5,679 bases of DNA. Origin: a bacterium. Its GTDB lineage: Bacteria > Patescibacteriota > Minisyncoccia > UBA6257 > Colwellbacteraceae. The notes under the pieces were generated by a model. The model saw only the letters and a program-made list of their open reading frames with translations. It had not been told where the DNA came from and did no database searches. Shown piece by piece: positions 1-4,859 of the stretch (the first letter of the stretch is position 1; each line of letters starts with the position of its first letter). The DNA lies in NCBI GenBank assembly GCA_021839365.1, contig JAKCBB010000032.1, positions 1 to 5,679 of the forward strand. Reading direction: 5' to 3'. Made by a program: the position numbers and the translations under genes.

Positions 1-106
1 ATCTCGGTCTTTTTGAATTTTAGGTTCCAAACACTTCCTCTGACGACGAATAATTCCCGGTCTTCGGCTTTCCATGGGGCGTTTTTTGAGTTAAACTCTT
101 TGTTAA
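1..106. other. Upstream gap before the ATPase gene
   Basis: No complete gene is visible here. A frame entering from the left stops at 21-23 after reading LGLFEF, so this could be the last codons of an upstream gene, but seven codons are too few to support a call. An 11-nt palindrome (GAGTT-A-AACTC, 88-98) lies just before the ATPase start. It could be an operator or chance. No convincing Shine-Dalgarno sequence precedes the ATG at 107, and an in-frame TAA at 104-106 sits directly against that ATG, so the gene cannot start further upstream. Confidence 0.4.
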
Positions 107-1594
107 ATGAACGACGAGATAACCATTTTTGCCCAAACGAATTTCCGGAATAAAAACGCGAAATTCGGAATAAAAAAAGACGACCGCCGCCGCCATTTCT
201 ACGTTATCGGAAAAACCGGGTCGGGAAAAACCACTCTTCTCGAAAATATGGTTGTCGAGGATATCCTTGCCGGACACGGAGTGGGCGTCGTAGATCCGCA
301 TGGCGATTTTGCGGAAAAGCTGCTCAATCTTATACCGGAGGACCGAATGGGAGACGTGGTTTATTTCAACCCCGCGGACACGGATTTTCCGTTTGCTTTT
401 AATCCTCTGGAAAAAGTGCGGAACGAACACTATCACATTATCGCTTCTAGTATTATGGGCGTGTTCAAAAAAATCTGGCCGGATGTCTGGTCAGCCCGTA
501 TGGAGTACATTTTGAATAACGCCCTGCTTTCTCTTTTGGAATATCCGGGTTCCACGCTTCTCGGCATAATGAGGCTTCTTTCCGACAAGGATTACAGGAA
601 TGAGGTGGTCTCGCATCTGACAGACCCCGTTATTAAGAATTTCTGGACGAATGAGTTCGCCCGTTACACGCAAAGGCTGGAAACAGAGGCGACTGCCGCT
701 ATTCAGAATAAAGTCGGACAATTTGTCAGCAATCCCCTTATCCGTCGGATTATCGGCCAGCCGCATTCAACATTCGATATAAGAAAAATAATGGATGAAG
801 GGAAGATTTTTATCCTTAACCTCTCCAAGGGAAGAATAGGAGAAGACAATTCGGCGCTCTTGGGCGCGATGATGATTACTAAAATGCAGCTCGCGGCTAT
901 GAGCAGGGTTGATTTGCTGGAAAAAGAACGCCGTGATTTTTATCTTTACATCGACGAGTTCCAGAACTTTTCAACCGAATCTTTCGTAAATATTCTTTCC
1001 GAGGCCAGGAAGTATCGCCTCAGCCTTGTTCTTGCGCACCAGTACATAGCTCAGCTGGATGAAAGCGTCAGAGACGCCATTATGGGCAACGTTGGTACGT
1101 TCGTTATTTTCCGCGTCGGCGCGGCGGACGCGGAGTTCTTGGAAAAAGAATTTTCTCCGGAGTTCATGGCGCCGGATCTGGTTAATCTTCCCCAGCACAA
1201 TATTTATGTAAAGCTCATGATAGACGGCGTGGCTTCGCGTCCTTTTTCAGCGGAATCCCTGCCTCCGCGCTTTTTAGAAGCGGAAAAATCATACGCGGAG
1301 GAAATAATAGAAAATAACAGACGGCTTTACGGCACCCCAAAAGAGCTTGTGGATAAAAAAATAAGCGATGAGTGGACAGCCGGAAGAAACGCGGTCGAGG
1401 AGCGTGCCGGAAGAAGAGACGAACAACCCCTCGATATCTTGACGCACAACCCTCAACCGTCTAGAGTTATCCGCGACAAGACCAAAAAGGCGATCAACTT
1501 TGACGAACTTAGGGAAGCGCTGGCTGAAGTTTTGCCGACAGACGAAAGTCCGGAAACGCCGATCGAGGAAAAACCACCGGACCAGGCGTCTTGA
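107..1594 (+). CDS. VirD4/TraG/HerA-like type IV secretion-family ATPase (DNA-binding, P-loop)
   Basis: Predicted RecA-fold ATPase of the coupling-protein family, whose members use ATP to move DNA or protein across membranes. The 495 residues contain a Walker A motif GKTGSGKTT at 35-43, a VVDPHGD segment at 61-67, a Walker B region FYLYIDEFQNF at 278-288 with the acidic pair D283-E284, and a sensor-like LAHQY at 309-313. The motif ARYTQRLETEATAAIQNKVGQF (about 185-206) looks conserved in the Patescibacteria versions I know. The C-terminal 100 residues or so are charged and proline-rich and probably disordered. I see no transmembrane helix, so any membrane anchor must come from another protein, possibly encoded upstream. 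The start is fixed by the TAA directly before ATG 107. No other secretion genes are visible, so its real role (conjugation, type IV pilus-like export or DNA pumping) is inference. Confidence 0.88.
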   Translation: MNDEITIFAQTNFRNKNAKFGIKKDDRRRHFYVIGKTGSGKTTLLENMVVEDILAGHGVGVVDPHGDFAEKLLNLIPEDRMGDVVYFNPADTDFPFAFNPLEKVRNEHYHIIASSIMGVFKKIWPDVWSARMEYILNNALLSLLEYPGSTLLGIMRLLSDKDYRNEVVSHLTDPVIKNFWTNEFARYTQRLETEATAAIQNKVGQFVSNPLIRRIIGQPHSTFDIRKIMDEGKIFILNLSKGRIGEDNSALLGAMMITKMQLAAMSRVDLLEKERRDFYLYIDEFQNFSTESFVNILSEARKYRLSLVLAHQYIAQLDESVRDAIMGNVGTFVIFRVGAADAEFLEKEFSPEFMAPDLVNLPQHNIYVKLMIDGVASRPFSAESLPPRFLEAEKSYAEEIIENNRRLYGTPKELVDKKISDEWTAGRNAVEERAGRRDEQPLDILTHNPQPSRVIRDKTKKAINFDELREALAEVLPTDESPETPIEEKPPDQAS

Positions 1595-1608
1595 TCATGA
1601 ACCCGCAT

Positions 1609-1660
1609 CGTGAACCGTGAAACGCTTGTAACCGGTTCGCGGTTTGCTTCGCGTTTCACG
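1609..1660. repeat. REP-like palindrome upstream of efp
   Basis: Two tandem CGTGAA units (1609-1614 and 1616-1621) start the element. CGTGAAACGC (1616-1625) pairs perfectly with GCGTTTCACG (1651-1660). Inside the loop AACCG (1630-1634) pairs with CGGTT (1640-1644), giving a two-tier hairpin. No T-run follows on the plus strand, so it is not a typical intrinsic terminator. It resembles the CGTGAA/TTCACG-rich dispersed palindromes of many bacterial genomes, but copy number cannot be judged from one window. The rest of the 163-nt gap to efp has no clear promoter and ends in an AT-rich run. Confidence 0.6.
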
Positions 1661-1757
1661 ACATCGGAGATTCATCGCTTTCGTTCCGAATTTCATTTGA
1701 GAAACGCAATCAAGCAAGCGGGACGGCAACCAATAATTGAATTAATTTTTTTTAATC

Positions 1758-2339
1758 ATGCTTACAATCAACGATTTAAAAAACGGAAGTTTAATAATGA
1801 TGGAAGGAGAGCCGTACGCTGTTATGGCCGTTTCGCATCAACATATTGGGCGCGGTGGGTCGAATATCCAAACCAGAATAAAAAACCTGCGCACGGGAAA
1901 AGTTCTGGAACGCAGTTTCAAGCCGGCGGACTCGTTTGGAGAAGCGGATATAGAAAAAATGCCGTCCAGATTCCTCTATAAAAGCCGCGGAGAAGCGTGG
2001 TTTGATGAAATCGGAAATCCGCGCAACAGGTTTTCCCTTAAAGAAGAATTTCTGGGAGAATCGGCTATTTATCTGAAGCCCAACATGGAGGTTACGGCTA
2101 TTAAGCTTCTAAACGATGGTGGGAGCGAGCTTTTAAACGTCGAATTGCCCATCAAGGCGGAATATAAAGTTACCGAAGCGCCGCCGGCTATTCGCGGGAA
2201 CACGGCTCAAGGAGGAACCAAAATGGTTGCTATAGAAGGGGGAGCCACAGTCAACGCGCCGCTTTTTATCAACCAAGACGATGTTATTCGTATAAATACG
2301 CAAACAGGTGAGTATGTCGAGCGAGTTGAAAAAGCATAA
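1758..2339 (+). CDS. efp: Translation elongation factor P, Arg-type loop
   Basis: EF-P binds the ribosome next to the P-site tRNA and relieves stalling at consecutive prolines. The 193 residues fit the usual length of about 185 and span the three beta-barrel domains: the N-terminal KOW-like domain (LKNGSLIMMEGEPYAV), the middle domain, and the C-terminal OB domain with its signature (VNAPLFINQDDVIRINTQTG, then EYVERV). The loop that reaches the peptidyl-transferase centre reads HIGRGGS, placing Arg32 where E. coli has the lysylated Lys34. This matches the arginine type, known to be rhamnosylated by EarP in some proteobacteria; no modifying enzyme is seen here. ATG 1758 gives the canonical N terminus; the preceding sequence is AT-rich without a Shine-Dalgarno motif. 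The 3' end overlaps mnmA, suggesting one transcript. Confidence 0.96.
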   Translation: MLTINDLKNGSLIMMEGEPYAVMAVSHQHIGRGGSNIQTRIKNLRTGKVLERSFKPADSFGEADIEKMPSRFLYKSRGEAWFDEIGNPRNRFSLKEEFLGESAIYLKPNMEVTAIKLLNDGGSELLNVELPIKAEYKVTEAPPAIRGNTAQGGTKMVAIEGGATVNAPLFINQDDVIRINTQTGEYVERVEKA

Positions 2340-3378
2340 GGCTAAAAAAGGAACGGTTTTCGTTGGTCTGTCGGGAGGAGTTGATTCATCGGTCGCGGCT
2401 CTGTTGTTAAAAAATAAGGGATACGAAGTTACAGGCGTTCATTTACGTTGTTGGAATCAGGAAGGATGCGATGAAAAAGAAGCGGAAGACGCGCGCAGGG
2501 TCGCGGCGGCTTTGGGCATCCCGTTTTACGTTTTCAACCTGGAAAAGGAGTATAAGCGTGCCGTCGTAAATTATATGGTTAAGGAGTATGAGGCCGGCCT
2601 AACTCCGAATCCGGACGTGATGTGCAATAAGGAAGTAAAATTCGGCTTGTTTCTTAAAAGGGCTCTGGAGCTAGGGGCGGATTATGTAGCAACAGGCCAT
2701 TATGTAATAAAGAAAAACAACAAACTATACGCGGCCAAAGATAAAAACAAAGACCAGTCATACTTCCTTTGGACACTAGCGGATAAACAGATTGAACGCT
2801 CTTTGTTCCCGATAGGAAGCCTAACCAAGCCGCGGGTGCGCAAAATCGCCGCCAAAGCCGGGTTGCCGACGGCTGCCAAAAAAGATTCCCAAGGGATTTG
2901 CTTTATCGGTCAGGTAACGCTCGAAGAGTTCCTTGCTGCCTATATTCCCGAAAGACGCGGTGAGATAGTTAACGCCAGCGGGAAAAAAATAGGAGAACAC
3001 CGCGGAGTACAGTTTTATACCGTAGGTCAGAGACATGGTCTGGCTATTCCGGGAAAGAAGCCTTATTACGTGGCGCATAAAGATGCGGAAACCAACAAAT
3101 TGACTGTCGTTGAGGACGGTGAAAGCTTTATCGCTCTGACTAAAAGAACATATCTGCGCGATGTGAATTTCATAGATAAAAAATATGCGGAGAAAAAAAT
3201 ATTTAAAGCGAAGATAAGAACCCGTTACAGGCAGAATCTGCGCCAGGGGACGGTTAAAAACGAAAACGGAGAGGTCTCCGTTGTTTTCAACCGGCCGCAA
3301 AGCTTTATAGCTCCCGGCCAGTCGGCTGTATTTTATGATGCGAGAGGGAAAATGATCGGCGGGGGCGTGATTGTATGA
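2314..3378 (+). CDS. mnmA: tRNA-specific 2-thiouridylase MnmA
   Basis: Cytoplasmic enzyme that adenylates U34 of tRNA Lys, Glu and Gln and replaces its oxygen with sulfur (s2U34). From ATG 2314 the protein has 354 residues, near the family norm of about 360. The PP-loop SGGVDSS is at 20-26. The catalytic pair is present: Cys104 in NPDVMCN and Cys196 in QGICFIG, matching E. coli Cys102 and Cys199. ATGHY (126-130) and the family ending GGGVIV are also present, so the protein is complete. GTG at 2308 is an alternative start adding two residues. ATG 2314 is preferred, although the AGGTGAG just before it is too close to be an ideal ribosome binding site. The gene overlaps efp by 26 nt, implying co-transcription and probably translational coupling. 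The TGA stop is the first triplet of a repeat shared with the tRNA-Asp region. Confidence 0.96.
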   Translation: MSSELKKHKAKKGTVFVGLSGGVDSSVAALLLKNKGYEVTGVHLRCWNQEGCDEKEAEDARRVAAALGIPFYVFNLEKEYKRAVVNYMVKEYEAGLTPNPDVMCNKEVKFGLFLKRALELGADYVATGHYVIKKNNKLYAAKDKNKDQSYFLWTLADKQIERSLFPIGSLTKPRVRKIAAKAGLPTAAKKDSQGICFIGQVTLEEFLAAYIPERRGEIVNASGKKIGEHRGVQFYTVGQRHGLAIPGKKPYYVAHKDAETNKLTVVEDGESFIALTKRTYLRDVNFIDKKYAEKKIFKAKIRTRYRQNLRQGTVKNENGEVSVVFNRPQSFIAPGQSAVFYDARGKMIGGGVIV

Positions 3379-3398
3379 TTTGGGCGCGGGCGACCGGA
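3376..3398. repeat. Direct repeat copy 1 (tRNA-Asp 3' end duplicate, att-like)
   Basis: These 23 nt are identical to 3548-3570, which hold the last 14 nt of tRNA-Asp plus the 9 nt after it. The copy begins exactly with the mnmA stop codon and ends inside what would be the tRNA T-stem; the flanking bases differ on both sides. The rest of the tRNA is missing, so this is a tRNA 3'-end fragment, not a gene. A partial tRNA 3' end repeated downstream of the intact gene is the usual trace of tyrosine-recombinase integration. Confidence 0.85.
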
Positions 3399-3547
3399 AT
3401 CTCACAAAATTCCTGTAAGGAATTTTCTAAAACCACTCGGTTTTAGTATTTCCTCCACGGGGGCATTCCGTTGCCCCCGACCTCCTTCGGGTTCGAATCC
3501 GAAAACGCATCATAAAATCAAGGAAGCCCGACTATGTTAGGTTTCCT
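3399..3547. mobile_element. Candidate 172-bp-period micro-insert made of tandem hairpins
   Basis: The segment between the two tRNA-derived repeats has no gene and is almost wholly palindromic. H1: AAAATTCCT (3406-3414) with AGGAATTTT (3418-3426). H2: CTAAAACC (3427-3434) with GGTTTTAG (3439-3446), abutting H1. H3: CGGGGGCA (3458-3465) with TGCCCCCG (3472-3479), flanked on both sides by CCTCC. H4: TTCGG (3486-3490) with CCGAA (3499-3503), whose loop GTTCGAAT resembles a tRNA T-loop. H5 is the tRNA-Asp terminator at 3515-3553. H1 or H2 may also end the efp-mnmA transcript, though neither has a good T-run. Hairpins and repeats are visible directly; mobility is inference. It could instead be a remnant of a larger element or a chromosomal REP cluster. 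Confidence 0.4.
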
Positions 3548-3553
3548 TGATTT
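3515..3553 (-). terminator. Intrinsic terminator of tRNA-Asp
   Basis: AAATCAAGGAA (3515-3525) pairs over 11 bp with TTCCTTGATTT (3543-3553), leaving a 17-nt loop. Read on the minus strand, it begins 3 nt after the tRNA 3' end and its T-rich end continues as TTTTATG. The stem is AT-rich, so its efficiency is uncertain. Its tRNA-proximal arm overlaps direct repeat copy 2. Confidence 0.6.
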
Positions 3554-3570
3554 GGGCGCGGGCGACCGGA
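3548..3570. repeat. Direct repeat copy 2 (native tRNA-Asp 3' end)
   Basis: Identical over 23 nt to 3376-3398, with a period of 172 bp. It covers the acceptor 3' strand, the discriminator, part of the T-stem of tRNA-Asp, and the first bases of its terminator. Because the intact tRNA lies on this side, this copy is the functional one and 3376-3398 the distal one. Confidence 0.85.
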
Positions 3571-3631
3571 TTCGAACCGGCGGTCTCTTCCGTGACAGGG
3601 AAGCGCTTTAAGCCAACTAAGCTACGCCCGC
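3557..3631 (-). tRNA. tRNA-Asp(GTC)
   Basis: A complete 75-nt cloverleaf on the minus strand. The acceptor GCGGGCG/CGCCCGC pairs perfectly. The D-stem is GCTT/AAGC with loop AGTTGGCTTA. The anticodon stem CTTCC/GGAAG carries loop CTGTCAC, giving anticodon GTC (plus-strand 3594-3596). The T-arm is GCCGG-TTCGAAT-CCGGT. Discriminator G73 and the GUC anticodon are the main aspartate identity elements. CCA is not encoded (CCC follows), so CCA must be added enzymatically. It has its own promoter (3644-3671) and terminator (3515-3553). Confidence 0.95.
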
Positions 3632-3643
3632 TTAACGTGAGTA

Positions 3644-3671
3644 ATTATAGCGTATTGTCATTCTGAGGCAA
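3644..3671 (-). promoter_or_regulatory. Promoter of tRNA-Asp
   Basis: On the minus strand a perfect -10 TATAAT (3644-3649) lies 16 bp from -35 TTGCCT (3666-3671), predicting a start near 3637, a few bases before the tRNA 5' end. The -35 lies within the palindromic element at 3657-3718. Confidence 0.65.
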
Positions 3672-3718
3672 GGCCGAAAATCTCTACGGTAAGAGATCCC
3701 GCTCCTGTTCGGGATGAC
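3657..3718. repeat. REP/MITE-like palindromic element with GTCAT ends
   Basis: The element is bounded by GTCATTC and GGGATGAC, an imperfect inverted terminal repeat. It contains hairpins ATCTCT-ACGGTA-AGAGAT and ATCCCG-CTCCTGTT-CGGGAT. From general knowledge, sequences opening GTCATTCTGAG with internal GAGAT palindromes are common dispersed repeats in diverse bacteria. It encodes nothing and would need transposase or REP-associated enzyme activity supplied from elsewhere. Whether this copy is one of many cannot be seen here. Confidence 0.65.
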
Positions 3719-3726
3719 GAATGCGA

Positions 3727-3761
3727 AAAACAACATGCGTCTTTCGGACGCATGTTGTTTT
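3727..3761 (-). terminator. Strong intrinsic terminator of tRNA-Met (possibly bidirectional)
   Basis: A perfect 15-bp stem, AAAACAACATGCGTC (3727-3741) with GACGCATGTTGTTTT (3747-3761), has a 5-nt loop TTTCG. Read on the minus strand it starts 7 nt after the tRNA-Met 3' end and finishes in TTTTT. The plus-strand side also ends in TTTT, so it could stop transcription in both directions. Confidence 0.85.
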
Positions 3762-3768
3762 GATTTAG

Positions 3769-3841
3769 TGTCAGGGGTGGGGATCGAACCCACGACCTAG
3801 GGGTTATGACTCCCTCGCTCTGCCAACTGAGCTACCCTGAC
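3769..3841 (-). tRNA. tRNA-Met(CAT), elongator type
   Basis: A 73-nt minus-strand cloverleaf. The acceptor GTCAGGG/CCCTGAC is fully paired (G1-C72, so not an initiator). The D-stem is GCTC/GAGC with elongator-type C11-G24. The anticodon stem AGGGA/CCCCT has an A31/C39 mismatch, and loop GTCATAA gives anticodon CAT (plus-strand 3806-3808). The T-arm is GTGGG-TTCGATC-CCCAC and the discriminator is A. CCA is not encoded. CAT also occurs in tRNA-Ile2, where TilS converts C34 to lysidine; sequence alone does not fully exclude this, but I favour elongator Met. Confidence 0.88.
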
Positions 3842-3857
3842 AGCCGTGCCTTTAATT

Positions 3858-3887
3858 AATATATCCAAAAACAGGATAATTTTTCAA
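3858..3887 (-). promoter_or_regulatory. Promoter of tRNA-Met
   Basis: On the minus strand -35 TTGAAA (3882-3887) and -10 TATATT (3858-3863) are separated by 18 bp; both match the sigma-70 consensus at 5 of 6 positions. The predicted start is about 10 nt before the tRNA 5' end. It is back to back with the plus-strand promoter at 3891-3918. Confidence 0.65.
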
Positions 3888-3890
3888 CTA

Positions 3891-3918
3891 TTGACTCCTG
3901 GCTTGCCAGTGCTACATT
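3891..3918 (+). promoter_or_regulatory. Promoter of the orphan gene unit, with a palindromic spacer
   Basis: The -35 TTGACT (3891-3896) is followed after 16 bp by -10 TACATT (3913-3918), with an extended -10 TG at 3910-3911. The predicted start is near 3925. The spacer contains the palindrome CTGGC-TT-GCCAG (3898-3909), a possible operator because a repressor bound there would block polymerase. The -35 is three bases from the divergent tRNA-Met -35. Confidence 0.65.
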
Positions 3919-3924
3919 TAATCC

Positions 3925-4179
3925 AATAGCTCTCAAAGAGGTTTTTTTATTTTTAGGGCAGAGATGTGTTAGCTCTCCTCTTTGGTTTTGACCTTCTACA
4001 ACATGCAGGTGATTTGGTATTTAGAGTTGTTTATGGGCAGCGTTCCGCTGTTTTTATTGTTAAATAGAGACATTGGAACGCTGCTCATAAAAAGAGCAGA
4101 CTCTTGGCTAGTTGCCGGCCGAAAGAGGCAACGCCGCCCAGCAGTGCTGGATCGGAGTATCGGAGTAAAGGGAGGAATC
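3925..4179 (+). ncRNA. Structured 5' leader (about 255 nt) of the orphan gene
   Basis: Between promoter and gene lie several hairpins. CTCT-CAA-AGAG (3930-3940) runs into GTTTTTTT, resembling a weak early terminator. Its 3' arm, in CAAAGAGG (3934-3941), can pair instead with CCTCTTTG (3977-3984), an exclusive alternative. TAGCTCTC occurs at 3927-3934 and 3970-3977. A 16-bp stem joins 4031-4046 to 4075-4090 (one G-U pair, 28-nt loop). Smaller hairpins are at 4092-4105, 4111-4132 and 4138-4150. An 8-bp unit ATCGGAGT is repeated in tandem at 4151-4166. It matches no riboswitch class I recognise. An in-frame reading from 3982 or 4003 is open, so an N-terminal extension is possible, but the strong Shine-Dalgarno sequence at 4171 argues for an untranslated leader. 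Confidence 0.55.
4171..4175 (+). promoter_or_regulatory. Shine-Dalgarno site deciding the orphan gene start
   Basis: GGAGG, within AAAGGGAGGAA, lies 4 nt before GTG 4180 and 7 nt before TTG 4183. It is the clearest ribosome binding site in the window and the reason for placing the start here and not 200 nt upstream. TTG 4183 has the better spacing; the products differ by one residue. Confidence 0.7.
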
Positions 4180-4845
4180 GTGTTGAAGGGACTGTCTTTA
4201 GTGTACCGTGTCGAAAACCCCGTTGTCGTTCGCCGGATGAAGCAGGACGGAACGGCGTTCGAACATCCGCGGGGAATGAATCTGGCGCTCCTTCCTCACG
4301 CCGAAACGCGTTACCACGAAGACGGCAGCAAGCGCCACGAGTATCGCATTCCCGTACCGTTTTGTTTCTTCAAGCGCGATACGATCGAAAGGTCTCTCGG
4401 TCTTTACGGGACCGAATGCGGCGGCGGCCACCACAACGGCCGCTTTGCTTCGGTTGTTTGCGGAGAAAGCGGGAATCCCATCAGGCCTTTGTCCCGCGTT
4501 TCCGGGTTCAGTGCGGAGTTCTATGACCAGCAGGCGGAGTTCCTGTTGAAGGTTTCCGGCGCGTGTGTCGGTGTCCGTCTGACAAGAAGCGGCAAGGCGC
4601 GCGTGGTTATTCGTAACTACTGGGTCCGAATGGAAGAAGACATGGGTATCGTGCTTGTAATCTACTCGTGGTCCGGCTGGTATGGCAATATCCTGCCCAG
4701 GAAGTTCGCTCGGTTTGCTGGTGCGGTTGAGGCCGCCTACCGCAAACTGGAGTCGGACAAGGCGGACGTTTTCTATGTAAATGACGCGCGGCCGAGTCGT
4801 GCGTCCGCGAAGCCAGCCGAGAGCTCCGCTCTTGTTACCGTGTAA
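4180..4845 (+). CDS. Unrecognised orphan protein, 221 residues
   Basis: I do not recognise this family. The predicted protein is soluble and basic with no signal peptide or clear membrane segment. Visible features are an N-terminal YRVENPVVVRRMKQDG stretch, a segment RHEYRIPVPFCFFKRD (52-67), a Cys/Gly/His cluster TECGGGHHNG (78-87) followed by Cys94, a beta-rich, aromatic segment YWVRMEEDMGIVLVIYSWSGWYGN (147-170), and an Ala/Ser-rich low-complexity tail after about residue 203. Nine of its ten lysine codons are AAG, whereas efp and mnmA favour AAA, and it looks more GC-rich than its neighbours, suggesting separate origin or selection. It stands alone between its own promoter and leader and a strong terminator, flanked by tRNA genes. 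The codon-level consistency and ribosome binding site support coding; the function is unknown. Confidence 0.7.
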   Translation: MLKGLSLVYRVENPVVVRRMKQDGTAFEHPRGMNLALLPHAETRYHEDGSKRHEYRIPVPFCFFKRDTIERSLGLYGTECGGGHHNGRFASVVCGESGNPIRPLSRVSGFSAEFYDQQAEFLLKVSGACVGVRLTRSGKARVVIRNYWVRMEEDMGIVLVIYSWSGWYGNILPRKFARFAGAVEAAYRKLESDKADVFYVNDARPSRASAKPAESSALVTV

Positions 4846-4859
4846 TCACCTCTGATCGC

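Noticed and set aside
1..153. Left-edge open frame ending at 151-153 as a partial gene
   Set aside because: It overlaps the ATPase start, and its translation (for example FELNSLLNERRDNHF) has no coding character.
1610..1981. 123-codon plus-strand frame overlapping the start of efp
   Set aside because: It runs through the palindromic repeat and out of frame through efp; the translation is unlike a protein.
2821..3405. 194-codon minus-strand reading frame opposite mnmA
   Set aside because: It lies opposite a clearly conserved gene, and its translation resembles no family and is a by-product of mnmA codon use.
3405..3520. Possible plus-strand tRNA ending in the T-arm-like sequence at 3486-3503
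   Set aside because: The loop would have 8 bases in the best pairing, the following bases find no acceptor partner upstream, and no D-arm or anticodon arm is present.
3380..3520. Intron-containing second tRNA-Asp on the minus strand
   Set aside because: Only the 3' end of the tRNA is repeated; no matching 5' acceptor strand or anticodon arm exists upstream.
3982..4179. N-terminal extension of the orphan protein (start at 3982 or 4003)
   Set aside because: The frame is open, but the stretch contains several strong hairpins, rarer codons such as AGA and ATA, and no ribosome binding site, while GGAGG lies just before GTG 4180.
4104..4526. 140-codon alternative frame inside the orphan gene
   Set aside because: It is Arg/Ser-rich low-complexity sequence typical of a wrong frame in GC-rich DNA, and it lacks a ribosome binding site.
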